Shown in pieces: positions 34,834 to 44,208 of a stretch of DNA of 64,000 bases. The notes beneath the pieces are model-generated. The model had not been told where the DNA came from, did no database searches, and saw only the letters and a program-made list of their open reading frames with translations. The translations under genes were made by a program, and so were the position numbers. The first letter of the stretch is position 1. Each line of letters starts with the position of its first letter. Source of the stretch: Bdellovibrionales bacterium (GTDB taxonomy: Bacteria; Bdellovibrionota; Bdellovibrionia; Bdellovibrionales; UBA1609); the NCBI GenBank assembly GCA_020850475.1, contig JADZEO010000059.1:16972-80971 (forward strand). The letters run 5' to 3'.

Positions 34834-35622
34834 ATGACGACAATTGAAACAAAACTTGCAAATGGCGTGATGGAAGTCCTTTTACACCGTCCCGATTGCC
34901 ACAACGCCATGAACCAGGAAATGATCAAAGAACTCACCGAAGTTTTTTCGCGCCCCGATAAAGACAAAAGCATTCGCGCCGTTCGGCTCTCCGGCCACGG
35001 AAATTCTTTTTGCTCTGGAGCTGATCTTAACTACATGAAATCAATGGCCGGATTTTCCTTTGAAGAAAACCGCCAAGATGCGGGTCGGCTTTTTGATATG
35101 TTCGCTGCCGTTCGCCACTGTGCCGTTCCGGTTTTGACTCATGTGTTTGGTAATGTGATGGGTGGAGCTTCGGGACTCGCCGCGGCCAGTGATTTTGTCG
35201 TGGCGGAATCCACCACTCGGTTTTGCTTTAGCGAAGTCAAACTCGGTCTGGTGCCGGCGGTCATTAGCCCCTTCATTTTGGCTCGCATGGAAAGTGGCCT
35301 TGCCCGAGAACTCATGCTGACCGGACGCCTATTTGATGCGGACGAAGCTCTCGCCGGAAAATTGGTGCACTTTGTTGGCGATCGTAGTGCTTGCCTGGCT
35401 CGCTTGACCACTTTTGAAAAAGATCTGCTGGGCGCAGGACACGAGGCGGTGCGCGAAACCAAACGACTTCTCAACCGCGTGTCCGAAAGTCTGTCGTGGC
35501 TTGAAAGTCGAAGCGAAACCACAAGGGTCATTGCCGAGCGCCGGGTCAGTGCCGAAGGACAAGAGGGTATCAAAGCGTTTTTTGATAAGCGCCAGCCGGC
35601 TTGGCGGAGTGGCAAATCATGA
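34834..35622 (+). CDS. liuC: Methylglutaconyl-CoA hydratase (crotonase family)
   Basis: Hydrates 3-methylglutaconyl-CoA to HMG-CoA. The 262-residue crotonase-type protein has HNAMNQEMIKEL, the oxyanion-hole motif FCSGADLNYMK, MGGASGLAAASDFVVAES and the FSEVKLGLVPAVISPF block with the catalytic acid region. The ATG at 34834, with AAGG 6 bases upstream, is preferred to the ATG two codons earlier and to the longer open frame. It lies 8 bases after the carboxyltransferase gene and overlaps the next gene by ATGA. Other crotonase activities cannot be ruled out, but the operon fits this one. Confidence 0.88.
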   Translation: MTTIETKLANGVMEVLLHRPDCHNAMNQEMIKELTEVFSRPDKDKSIRAVRLSGHGNSFCSGADLNYMKSMAGFSFEENRQDAGRLFDMFAAVRHCAVPVLTHVFGNVMGGASGLAAASDFVVAESTTRFCFSEVKLGLVPAVISPFILARMESGLARELMLTGRLFDADEALAGKLVHFVGDRSACLARLTTFEKDLLGAGHEAVRETKRLLNRVSESLSWLESRSETTRVIAERRVSAEGQEGIKAFFDKRQPAWRSGKS

Positions 35623-37109
35623 AAGGGCGAATTGATAAGCTCGCAATTGCCAATCGCGGTGAGGTGGCCGTCCGAATTATTCACGCCTGCCAGGAGTTGG
35701 GAATTGAAACCGTTCTGCTCCACTCCGAAGTGGATCGGGGGACGTTGGCTTATCGACTGGCCGATCACACGGTTTGCATTGGACCCGCAATTACCGCCGA
35801 GAGCTATCTTAATATCGAAGCCAACGTTCACGGCGCACTGAGCGCGGGCGCCGATGCCATTCACCCGGGTTTTGGTTTTCTTTCTGAGAACGCCGATTTT
35901 GCCGATGCCTGTAAACGAGCGCGACTTGCCTTTGTTGGCCCCAGCAGTGAATCGATTCGACTGTTTGGTGATAAGATTTCTGCAAAAAAACTCGTGCAGG
36001 CCGCCGGCGGTCCCGTCATTCCCGGCTATCAAGGGGACGACCAAAGCGAAGCTCGCCTGTTGAGTGAAATCGACAAAATCGGCCTGCCGGTAATCGTAAA
36101 AGCGGCAGGCGGAGGCGGCGGGCGTGGCCTCAAGGTTGTGCGCAACAAGAGTGAAGCCGCCGCAGCCATTGCCTCAGCCAAGCGCGAAGGCCTAAGTGCC
36201 TTTGGAAGTGATCGGGTGTTTTTAGAGAAATATCTCGCAGAAGCCAAACACATTGAAATCCAGATTTTTGGTGATTGCGCGGGCCGAGTTTACCATCTGT
36301 TTGATCGCGAGTGTTCGATTCAGCGGCGCCATCAAAAAATTATTGAGGAAGCGGTTTCTCCTTCTCTGAGCGAGCAGGTGCGAGAGCAAATTTGTGCAAC
36401 GGCCGTCAAGATTGCCGAGGCCGCGAAGTACGTCGGGGCCGGCACCGTTGAGTTCCTCTACCAAAACGGCCAATTTTATTTTATGGAGATGAACACACGC
36501 TTACAAGTTGAACACCCGGTCACCGAGTTGGTCATGGGGATCGACTTGGTGAAGGCGCAGATCATTACGGCCATGGGGCAATCTTTGGGTTGGCCACTCG
36601 AACGTCCTGTGCGGGGCCACGCGATTGAGTGTCGCCTGTACGCTGAAGACCCCTACAAGGGCGGTATCCCCAGTACCGGAGTCCTTAGTGGCATTCGCTT
36701 TCCCTCGGGACCGGGCCGCCGATTGGAAATTGGCTTTGAAGCTGGCGATGAGATCACCAGTTTTTATGATCCGATGATCGCGAAGGTTATTGTGTGGGAC
36801 GAAACGCGCCCGCGAGCGATTAAAAAGATGATTCGCACTCTCCACGACACGGTCGTCTTCGGGGTTAAGACGAATATCCCGTTGCTGATCCAGATGCTTT
36901 CACATGTTGAGTTTGTCGAGGGCCGAATGACCACACACTTTGTTGAATCTCATTTTGCCCAAGGCCTCAAGCCGAAGACTCCTTCGGCCACACAGCTCGC
37001 ACTGGCGGAAGAGCTGTATCGCTCCGTTTCGAGCTTATCGACGGGTGCCACGACAGCTGGTGGTGAAACCCAAGGACCTAGTCCTTGGAGTTTTGGATGG
37101 AGACCATGA
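35619..37109 (+). CDS. Biotin carboxylase subunit (methylcrotonyl-CoA carboxylase alpha, BC part)
   Basis: ATP-dependent carboxylation of biotin. The 496-residue protein begins KLAIANRGEVAVRIIHACQELGIETV and has HPGFGFLSENADFADA, PVIVKAAGGGGGRGLKVV (ATP-grasp glycine loop), FLEKYLAEAKHIEIQIFGD, ECSIQRRHQKIIEEA and FMEMNTRLQVEHPVTE. It stops after the C-terminal lobe, with no fused biotin domain. The biotin carrier is a separate gene that overlaps its stop. The ATG is the one overlapping liuC; 6 upstream codons would also be open. Confidence 0.9.
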   Translation: MKGRIDKLAIANRGEVAVRIIHACQELGIETVLLHSEVDRGTLAYRLADHTVCIGPAITAESYLNIEANVHGALSAGADAIHPGFGFLSENADFADACKRARLAFVGPSSESIRLFGDKISAKKLVQAAGGPVIPGYQGDDQSEARLLSEIDKIGLPVIVKAAGGGGGRGLKVVRNKSEAAAAIASAKREGLSAFGSDRVFLEKYLAEAKHIEIQIFGDCAGRVYHLFDRECSIQRRHQKIIEEAVSPSLSEQVREQICATAVKIAEAAKYVGAGTVEFLYQNGQFYFMEMNTRLQVEHPVTELVMGIDLVKAQIITAMGQSLGWPLERPVRGHAIECRLYAEDPYKGGIPSTGVLSGIRFPSGPGRRLEIGFEAGDEITSFYDPMIAKVIVWDETRPRAIKKMIRTLHDTVVFGVKTNIPLLIQMLSHVEFVEGRMTTHFVESHFAQGLKPKTPSATQLALAEELYRSVSSLSTGATTAGGETQGPSPWSFGWRP

Positions 37110-37477
37110 TGAAATCTTACGAAATTCAAATTGACGGTCACCCTTTCCGCGTTTGGGCAGAAAAAGTGGGTAAGACCTTGTGGTATCACTACAATGGTGA
37201 AACCTTTATGTTTCAGCCCGAGTCAAAACAGCACGCTGGAACCGGAGGAAGTGGGCTCGTTCACCGCGGAATCATGGCGCCGATGCCGGGCAAGATTATC
37301 AAAGTCATGGTGAGCGCGGGACAATCCGTCGATGCCGGCCAGCCGGTCTTAGTCATGGAAGCGATGAAAATGGAATACACTCTAGAGGCTCAAGTCAGCG
37401 GCAAGATTGACCGCATTGCGTGCGCTCCAGGGGATCAAGTCAGTCTGGGCCAAGAATTAGCCCACGTCGGGGAATAG
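37106..37477 (+). CDS. Biotin carrier protein of the acyl-CoA carboxylase
   Basis: Carries biotin between the carboxylase and the carboxyltransferase. The 123-residue protein has an N-terminal stretch (MMKSYEIQIDGHPFRVWAEK) and a biotinyl domain at about residues 55-123 with GIMAPMPGKIIKVMVSAGQSV and the biotin site EAMKMEY (biotin on the first K of the AMKM motif). The start overlaps the biotin carboxylase stop by ATGA. Having this domain separate is unusual for methylcrotonyl-CoA carboxylase, whose alpha subunit normally carries it. Confidence 0.9.
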   Translation: MMKSYEIQIDGHPFRVWAEKVGKTLWYHYNGETFMFQPESKQHAGTGGSGLVHRGIMAPMPGKIIKVMVSAGQSVDAGQPVLVMEAMKMEYTLEAQVSGKIDRIACAPGDQVSLGQELAHVGE

Positions 37478-37486
37478 GGGACGACC

Positions 37487-38416
37487 GTGGCAAAAGATAT
37501 TCGAATTGTCGAAGTCGGCCCTCGCGATGGACTGCAAAATGAAGCAGCCCACTTGAGTCTCGAAGATCGCCGTCAGTTGGTTTCCCTCCTCGCCAGTGCT
37601 GGGCTCCGTTACATTGAAGTCGGCGCCTTTGTTTCGCCAAAGTGGGTTCCGCAAATGCAAAATAGCGGAACACTGATCAGCGGCTTGTTTGAGTTAAAGA
37701 AAGAAAAAGTCATTTCTTCGGGCGTACAGTTTTCGGCCCTCGTTCCCAACCCGACCGGGATGAAGGACGCCTTGCAGACCTCATTGACTGAAATTGCGGT
37801 ATTTGGAGCCTGCAGCGAGAGCTTTTCTAAAAAGAACATCAATTGCTCGATTGAAGAAAGTTTTGAGCGCTTTGCTGAAGTCATTCGCCTGGCCAAACAA
37901 AATCGCATCAAGGTGCGCGGGTATTTAAGCACGGCCTTTGGTTGTCCTTATGAGGGCGCGGTGAGCCCCAAAGTGGCAGTGAATTTGGTCCAGCGCTTGC
38001 TCAAAATGGGCGTCTACGAGGTTTCCGTTGGCGACACCATTGGCGTGGCCACACCCAAGCAAGTTCGTCTGCTGTTGCGCAAGCTCAAGGACAAGGTTTC
38101 TCTCCGAAAAATCGCTATGCACTTTCATGACACGCGAGGCACGGCGTTGGCCAACGTCTTGGCCAGCTTGGACCTCGGGATCCGAGTTTTTGATTCGTCC
38201 GTAGGAGGACTCGGCGGTTGCCCGTACGCCAAGGGTGCCTCGGGCAACCTGGCGACTGAGGATTTGGTGTATATGCTTCACGGCATGGGCTGTCGCACTG
38301 GAGTTGATTTGGCGAAGCTCGTCGCGATGCGACCCTGGATCGAGTCACGCATTGGCCGTCAACTCCCCTCACGCGTTGGTCAAGCCGGAGTACCTAGCCA
38401 CCGTTACGACCAGTAA
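37487..38416 (+). CDS. mvaB: Hydroxymethylglutaryl-CoA lyase
   Basis: Cleaves HMG-CoA to acetoacetate and acetyl-CoA, the last leucine step. The 309-residue DRE-TIM metallolyase shows EVGPRDGLQNE with the metal-site aspartate, EVGAFVSPKWVPQM, GYLSTAFGCPYEG, VSVGDTIGVATP, MHFHDTRGTALANV with metal-ligand histidines, and the catalytic GGLGGCPYAKGASGNLATED. It starts at GTG 9 bases after the carrier gene with AGGGGA upstream. It closes the operon; no isovaleryl-CoA dehydrogenase is seen in the window. Confidence 0.95.
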   Translation: MAKDIRIVEVGPRDGLQNEAAHLSLEDRRQLVSLLASAGLRYIEVGAFVSPKWVPQMQNSGTLISGLFELKKEKVISSGVQFSALVPNPTGMKDALQTSLTEIAVFGACSESFSKKNINCSIEESFERFAEVIRLAKQNRIKVRGYLSTAFGCPYEGAVSPKVAVNLVQRLLKMGVYEVSVGDTIGVATPKQVRLLLRKLKDKVSLRKIAMHFHDTRGTALANVLASLDLGIRVFDSSVGGLGGCPYAKGASGNLATEDLVYMLHGMGCRTGVDLAKLVAMRPWIESRIGRQLPSRVGQAGVPSHRYDQ

Positions 38417-38459
38417 CCTTGCGCTGCTGGGCGGTCATTGCTGAGTGTTCCCCGACTAT

Positions 38460-40094
38460 TTACTTTTTCTCGCTGGGCGGGATGTACGTCTTAAAAACTT
38501 TGTCGGTGATATCTAATAAACCGGCATATTGGTTGTGATCCATTCGGACCGGGTCATTTCGCAAAAGTTGGTAGCTGTATTTTAAAACTCCGTCTTCGCG
38601 CGGTCGCTTTTGCAGCTTTTGGATGTAATAGATCAACACCACATTTTCCTGGGCTCCATGTTCCAAGCCGGGCAAAGTTTTGCCCTCAGCGACTGGAAGC
38701 GTGGGATACAACGGCAAGCGCCGCTGAGAATAATTGTAACACGCAGGGAAGGCCGAGGTAACGGGCTCAAGCTTGCCGTCATAGCTCAGTCCATCCTGGG
38801 CGTCGACTCTCAAGGGACTGCGGTGTTGAGCGATCTGAAATCCTGCCGGCTCTTCACCGTCAAAGTTGCCGTTGAGATTTTCATCGTCCATGGCAAAAGC
38901 CAAAAGCCGCGGGAAGTAGACAAAGGTTTCGATGCCGTCGATGATACCGTCGCGGTCAGTGTCAAAGAGCTTGGGATTGCCCACTTTGCCGATGTCGGCG
39001 CGAGCGTTGTCGTTCTTAATGAATTTTTCTTCGCAAAAGGTGAGTAAATCGTGATCTTCGTCGGAGCGGTCCTGACACGGCGGCAAGGGCGAGTTTAGTT
39101 TTTTCGAGCGCCAGTGGAAGAAATCCCCGTATCCATCACCAAAGGTAAAACGATTGGTGGGATCAAAACCCTCTGTCGCCAGCGCCAACTCATCGCGATC
39201 ACACATTCCATCGACATCCGAGTCGGTATCGACGAAGCCGTCGAGGCAAAAGGCCGCATTCAAGTTGTAAACCATGAACTGGGAGAGAAACCACGGCTCG
39301 TATCCTGGCTTTTCGAAAAAATCCTCGAAATGCCATTCGGTTGATTGGTTGAAGTCCAAGAACTTGCCACCGCCAAGACGAGCCATCTCTTTAAGGCGAT
39401 TTTTGGCGTCTTGCGTGTATTTGCCATAATCTCCGTAGAATGCCGTACTCACAACGAGCGTGGGACTTAAACTCTTTAGCTGATTGATAAGTCCAAAGAT
39501 CGTTGAATCTTCTTGTCCCACGGTTGGAATGCCATCGCTCAAGAACAAGACAAAATAGTCGGACTCCTCGTCGGGGTGAGAATCGATGTCGTTCTTGACG
39601 ACTTTTATTCCCTCTTCAAGCGCTTCTATGTAAGGAGTCTCACCACTGTCGTCCGTATTCTGCATCCGCTTTACCGAGTCGAGCACGCTCGGGATGTCGC
39701 CCGAATATCCCGCGCGTTTGGTGACCGGGTCATTTACATAGGACTGCCCATAAGCTTCTTGAAAACCCACCAGCCCGTAACGAAAGTGTTTTTTGCTGGC
39801 ATTGAGGTTAATGAATCGCTCAATGGCCCCAGCGCGTTTGCCGCCGCCAGGATCGGTACCCGGTAGCGTTCCGCCATCGGGCAGATAGACTTCGGTGTTT
39901 GAATAGGACTTGTCGACGATGAACAAAATTTTTGTAAAGCGATTGACCTCGACGGGAGGATTCACACAGAAGAGACCTTTGCCTTGGGCATTGGCCGGAC
40001 CAGGCCCGGGTGGTCCCTTTAAACGCACATCTGAGCAGGCCGTTGCGACGGCGACAGCCATCAAGAGAATGAATGTCGGCAGTACTCTCGTCAC
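38460..40094 (-). CDS. vWA-domain lipoprotein with calcium-binding repeats
   Basis: A 544-residue lipoprotein-like exported protein. The signal ends in VATAC (residue 20), a weak lipobox. Residues about 55-260 form a von Willebrand A domain: KILFIVDKSYSN supplies the MIDAS (D61, S63, S65), GETPYIEAL the threonine site, and YFVLFLSDGIPT the second aspartate. The rest contains several D-x-D-x-D-G-type loops that resemble thrombospondin-3/EF-hand repeats (DTDSDVDGMCDRDE, DTDRDGIIDGIE, DENLNGNFDGEE). Surface adhesion or protein binding is likely. The nearest relatives would be predation or gliding adhesins, but none is identified. Confidence 0.82.
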   Translation of the reverse strand: MTRVLPTFILLMAVAVATACSDVRLKGPPGPGPANAQGKGLFCVNPPVEVNRFTKILFIVDKSYSNTEVYLPDGGTLPGTDPGGGKRAGAIERFINLNASKKHFRYGLVGFQEAYGQSYVNDPVTKRAGYSGDIPSVLDSVKRMQNTDDSGETPYIEALEEGIKVVKNDIDSHPDEESDYFVLFLSDGIPTVGQEDSTIFGLINQLKSLSPTLVVSTAFYGDYGKYTQDAKNRLKEMARLGGGKFLDFNQSTEWHFEDFFEKPGYEPWFLSQFMVYNLNAAFCLDGFVDTDSDVDGMCDRDELALATEGFDPTNRFTFGDGYGDFFHWRSKKLNSPLPPCQDRSDEDHDLLTFCEEKFIKNDNARADIGKVGNPKLFDTDRDGIIDGIETFVYFPRLLAFAMDDENLNGNFDGEEPAGFQIAQHRSPLRVDAQDGLSYDGKLEPVTSAFPACYNYSQRRLPLYPTLPVAEGKTLPGLEHGAQENVVLIYYIQKLQKRPREDGVLKYSYQLLRNDPVRMDHNQYAGLLDITDKVFKTYIPPSEKK

Positions 40095-40232
40095 GGCTTA
40101 AGACCTCCGTACAGAGCCTTTCGGCGAGCTCGACGACCGACAAGAGTCTAGAAACAGCGAGATTTATCTGGACCAAAGGTCTGCGTCCCGGACCTTGGTC
40201 GTTAGAGAGTCAAACGGTTAGACATTGAAGGA

Positions 40233-42005
40233 CTACTTTTCGCCAGCCGAATGATTGATTTGACTATCCGCTTGGTCGCCACTCGGCTGTTGGATGCCGC
40301 CTCTGCGCTCATTGCGTCGCATGGCTTCTTGAAAAACCGATCGCGGACTGCGGGCAAAGAGCCACTCGGTTGCCCCATTGACGTAGTCAACCATTGTTGG
40401 ATCACGAAAAACCATGATTTGTTCGTTGTTGGTTTCGGCGCCTTCGCTAAAGTTAAAAGATGTTCCGGCGACCGCGTAAGGTCCGGTTGATATGATTTTA
40501 TGGTGAATTTTCGCGGTCACCTGATGGTTGACTCCACCCACCTTCACCGCATGAGTTCCGTACTCGATGGGTGCGATCCGCACCCCTTCGCGCAATCGCT
40601 TCAGCTGTTCTTGGGAAAGAAATCGAACCCAGTCATTTTCGGAGCTCAAATCATAAAGCTTTCGCCCGTCCTTTTGCTCGACCAATTCGAGTCCCGACAT
40701 CTTTAGAAACTGGCTCCAAAATTGGACCGCAAAGGGAGTGTCACCAACTGATTTGAAGTCAAATTTTCCAGTCGCCTGAGTGTCACGCTCGGCTCGTTCG
40801 CGAAGCGCCTGGGCCACTTCCGACGAAGAGTACGCAAACTGAGTCATCCGCACCGGCCCGGTGGAGTTGCGAACAAAATGCGCAATGAGATTGCGATTAA
40901 TGTTTCGATACCCGCCTCCGGGTGAAAAGGACACCACGAGTGACGGCTCGGGGTAGGCCTCGAAGGTTTCCGGATCAACGCCGGGACCGGTCACCTGATA
41001 GGAGCCGGTGGTGGGATACTGAGAGCCACGGTACTGAAAACCAGGATCCAACGTCTTGGTGAGTTCATGGTGGACCAGAGTCGCCAGCAACCAGGACTTC
41101 ATGGTTACCACATGGTTGGCATTGGGAATCGACTTTGACGGCCGCTGGGCCTTGGGAATTTGCACCAGATCCCCCTCTGGTCCCAAACACGATTGGGTTA
41201 GATTTCCTGAACTAAACAGAACTCGAGCCAAAGCGACATCGCTCCAATCAATCGCCGCCACTTTCTGATGATTGAGTGCGACACTATCGACCGGCGTAAC
41301 TTTGACTCCGCCTTGAACTAACCGATCATGAACATTTTTAACTTCAGGGCGGGCGGCGATCACTCCTTTGTCAATTCCAACCCTCACGTCGACTCCTGAC
41401 TGGGCCTTGTCGACTAAGACCTTGGCGACTTGTTGCAAGTCGAAATCGAAAACATTGAGAATGATTTCTTTTTGTGCGCGCGCCAAGAAATCACTCCAAA
41501 CCTGGACAGCATTGGAGGCGGCAACCGTCGTGCGCTTGCCATTGACTGTGCGAAAATAAGGATGGGTCGAAAAGACCTTCAGCTCCGAATAACCCCACTC
41601 TCCTTTTGGTGGCACCAAACGCAAGTGCTTGGTGGGATCCGCCGTCGGCGAGGATTCTTCTTCAACCACTGATAACACGGCTTCGCGCTCAGCCTGAATC
41701 AACTCCGGGCGCCGTTGAATCGTCTCAACAATGGGAGTTTCCGCAAGATCCTTTTTTGAGCGACGAGAGCCGTCTTTTTCTAACCGCAAGACCTCACGCA
41801 CTTGGGTAAAAATGCGAGGATAGTCTGGGGTTTCTCTGCCCTTGTCCTGAATGCCGTCTTGCTGTCCAAGCGAGGCCTGAGCGGGTGAACGCTCTGACGG
41901 TGAACCCTGCCAAGTTGTGGCACAGGAGTTCATCAAGATGAGAAGGCTCAAGAGAGCGACTAAGGAGTGTACTCGCGGCATTATCATATTAATAGGTTCA
42001 GTCAT
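40233..42005 (-). CDS. Phospholipase-D-like lipoprotein
   Basis: A 590-residue lipoprotein (signal then NSCAT lipobox; AGGGGA site near the ATG). The PLD fold has the first motif HQKVAAID (H-x-K-x4-D) at about residue 245, followed by LFSSGNLT. The second copy HHKIISTG at about residue 500 has glycine where aspartate is expected, and GTSFNFSEGAETNNEQ follows. Both histidine and lysine are kept, so activity is possible but uncertain. Substrates could be phospholipid or nucleic acid. Its exported location suggests prey or envelope lipid as a target, but that is inference. It is transcribed leftward, alone. Confidence 0.8.
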   Translation of the reverse strand: MTEPINMIMPRVHSLVALLSLLILMNSCATTWQGSPSERSPAQASLGQQDGIQDKGRETPDYPRIFTQVREVLRLEKDGSRRSKKDLAETPIVETIQRRPELIQAEREAVLSVVEEESSPTADPTKHLRLVPPKGEWGYSELKVFSTHPYFRTVNGKRTTVAASNAVQVWSDFLARAQKEIILNVFDFDLQQVAKVLVDKAQSGVDVRVGIDKGVIAARPEVKNVHDRLVQGGVKVTPVDSVALNHQKVAAIDWSDVALARVLFSSGNLTQSCLGPEGDLVQIPKAQRPSKSIPNANHVVTMKSWLLATLVHHELTKTLDPGFQYRGSQYPTTGSYQVTGPGVDPETFEAYPEPSLVVSFSPGGGYRNINRNLIAHFVRNSTGPVRMTQFAYSSSEVAQALRERAERDTQATGKFDFKSVGDTPFAVQFWSQFLKMSGLELVEQKDGRKLYDLSSENDWVRFLSQEQLKRLREGVRIAPIEYGTHAVKVGGVNHQVTAKIHHKIISTGPYAVAGTSFNFSEGAETNNEQIMVFRDPTMVDYVNGATEWLFARSPRSVFQEAMRRNERRGGIQQPSGDQADSQINHSAGEK

Positions 42006-42132
42006 CGTCCCCTTTTGTGCAACTGACCGATTGACCGGATTCCCTTGCGCCGGTTGTGTTTGGAGTTATTCATTGACCCGATAACCTCAGTTCGATTACG
42101 GTCACGCTCACTTTATGGTAGGGAGGGTTACA

Positions 42133-42691
42133 ATGTTAAGAGTCGGTTATTTGTCTTTCTTGGTTCTGCTCACGGGTCTCACCTCGAGCTGTGCTTCGGT
42201 CCAGAAGGACTATGAATTCATGAAGGACTCCGCTTATACCTCCAAACCGACTTTGCGCCAGTCCCTGATCAACCCTAATGAAGCACTGTCTGAGGCTTCA
42301 GTGCAGAAGATTCTTGCGAGCAAAGTTATTCTGCCAAAGCAAATCACTCTGGCCATCGTTCGGCTTGCCGACAGCAGTGATGGTTTGGATTTTCAAACGA
42401 TCGATGCTGATCTCGCTGGACAGTAAGCCCATTTCCCACAGTGATTGGAAGATGCAATTTTTCGAAAACGATAAAGCTAAGGGCGTTACCTCGCTCGAAG
42501 TCCTCTTGCTTGATACACGCACCAGTGTCGTTCCCTTCACGTCGCTAATAACCGAAGTGGCGGAAGTCACTAAGGAGAACGGCGACTACAGCACCCATGA
42601 ACTAATGAGCCGGGCCAAGAAGGCCAGCGAGGCCAAGGCCCTTCTGCAAATTCCCTCGGCTCTGCATCAGTTTTTTGCCAAAGTGCTGTAA
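42133..42691 (+). pseudogene. Lipoprotein gene broken by frameshift or deletion
   Basis: The first part (42133-42426) has a strong site (AGGGAGGG), an ATG, and a lipoprotein signal MLRVGYLSFLVLLTGLTSSC, running to a stop after TIDADLAGQ. The sense then continues in the next frame to 42691: SKPISHSDWKMQFFENDKAKG, VTSLEVLLLDTRTSVV and LMSRAKKASEAKALLQIP look like natural protein sequence. The two pieces probably once formed one lipoprotein of about 185 residues or more. A single base change near 42420 would reopen it; an internal deletion is also possible because I would expect more residues between the parts. A sequencing error cannot be excluded. Confidence 0.7.
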
Positions 42692-44170
42692 CTATTCCGT
42701 CCCACCTGCGGGCGTAGGGGAAGCTTGGCCCGAAACTGGGTTAAGGCCGCGAGCTCCGCAGGCAAGCTGGACTGCGGGCATCACGTGTTGAGCAACAAAC
42801 AAAGCGCGCCCCACTGAGCATTTTTGTGAGACCTGAGCGGCTGGGCTATTGAGATCCGACTCAATGAGTTCGCGGGCGCTTGCACACTCTTCGCGATAAA
42901 AGCGCACTAAGTTGGGAGCGTCCAAACCTCCGCCATGATGAAGATCCGCCCACGTGACGGTTTGTACCTGGGGCAAGGTCCATACGGTTGTTTCTTGAGA
43001 AAAATTAACTGGTAGGGTGAATTGAGACTCGCGTCTTTGACTTCCTGGAATTAAAGCCGATCTGACCTCCATTGACTGGGGACCGGTCGGTGTAAACGCC
43101 AGCTCAACCTTACGCCCGGCCACTCGAGCACTGACTTTATTCGTCGTTCCGCAAGTCGGTGGGCTCTCAATCTCAATTTGATCGGAATTGATCCACGATT
43201 CTGCCTTTTGCGTTTGGGCGCCAATCAGTTGGCAAAGTTCTTCAGACGGCTCGCCGGAGCCCTCACTTACCTTTTCAACGAGGGCCATCACTCCGCCACT
43301 TGAAATCTCGCCTCGCTCGCAGGAGCCGGCGAGACCGTGGCGATATTCAATGACTCCGGTGAGCAACTGAACATCTGCGTTGGTCAACGCCGAATTGCAA
43401 CTCGCAATTTTAACCGGATCCGCCGCTGCCGACACCGCCACTGCTGCTGCGGCCAGTCCCGCCGCTCGCACGGCAGTTCGTCCGGCGCCCGTTCGCGTTT
43501 GTTTAACCACCGACTTTTCACTCCTTGCTAAATCTTGCCGCAATAAGCGTTCTCGCCCTTCTAGGCGAGCGATACCTCGTTCCATGTTGGCTTGTTCGGC
43601 CGCTAAAATTCGATCGCGGGGACCTGCTCCCGTAAGTGCGGCTCTCTTCGCTTTGATTTCAGCGCGCAGGCGGCCCAGCTCGAGTCTCGTCTTGATTGTC
43701 ACCTCAAGACCAGCTTGAGTGCGAGCGACATTTAAAACTTCGGTGGCAAAGGGCGACGAGCCCAGCAGTCGTTTGTATTTAATCTTAATTGGATGAAGTC
43801 GTTCTTCCAAAATCGGCAGGGACTTTCCCTCGCGATTACCGGAGGCATATTGCCGGTAGTCTTCGGCGTGTTGACCCACCGCCTGTTGTACTTCGCGAAG
43901 AAAGTCGCGGGCGAGGGGTTCGCGCTCAAGCAAACCGGCAATTCCTCGATTTCCCGCTAGTCCTGTGGTCACTCCCCCAACTGCAACTCCAGCCAAGCCC
44001 AAGCCTGCCGACAAACAGGCGTTTGGACCTTCCGCTTCTCGGCACTGCGAAGCAGATAACAATCGCACCAGTGACGCTCCCAAATCACACGGATCTGCCA
44101 ACGCCCAACTTGGGTAACTCAAAGAAAACATGAGAGCCAAAAGCGTCATATTAATTCGCCCAGTCGCCAT
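42692..44170 (-). CDS. Large secreted protein of unknown function
   Basis: A 492-residue exported protein with a signal ending SWALA. The mature N-terminus has cysteines (DPCDLGASL, SQCREAEGPNACL). A glycine/alanine-rich hydrophobic stretch (GLGLAGVAVGGVTTGLAG) precedes a long charged coiled-coil region (about residues 120-225). A second alanine-rich helix (AAGLAAAAVAVSAAADP) precedes a cysteine-containing C-terminal domain. The two hydrophobic segments could insert in a membrane. The family is unknown. It converges with the broken lipoprotein, with stops adjacent. Confidence 0.7.
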   Translation of the reverse strand: MATGRINMTLLALMFSLSYPSWALADPCDLGASLVRLLSASQCREAEGPNACLSAGLGLAGVAVGGVTTGLAGNRGIAGLLEREPLARDFLREVQQAVGQHAEDYRQYASGNREGKSLPILEERLHPIKIKYKRLLGSSPFATEVLNVARTQAGLEVTIKTRLELGRLRAEIKAKRAALTGAGPRDRILAAEQANMERGIARLEGRERLLRQDLARSEKSVVKQTRTGAGRTAVRAAGLAAAAVAVSAAADPVKIASCNSALTNADVQLLTGVIEYRHGLAGSCERGEISSGGVMALVEKVSEGSGEPSEELCQLIGAQTQKAESWINSDQIEIESPPTCGTTNKVSARVAGRKVELAFTPTGPQSMEVRSALIPGSQRRESQFTLPVNFSQETTVWTLPQVQTVTWADLHHGGGLDAPNLVRFYREECASARELIESDLNSPAAQVSQKCSVGRALFVAQHVMPAVQLACGARGLNPVSGQASPTPAGGTE

Positions 44171-44208
44171 ATCCCAATGATATCTAAAAAACGGTCGAAC
44201 GCCACTCC

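Noticed and set aside
35139..36044. 301-codon minus-strand ORF over liuC and the biotin carboxylase gene
   Set aside because: It is a shadow of two certain genes, with no signal or domain.
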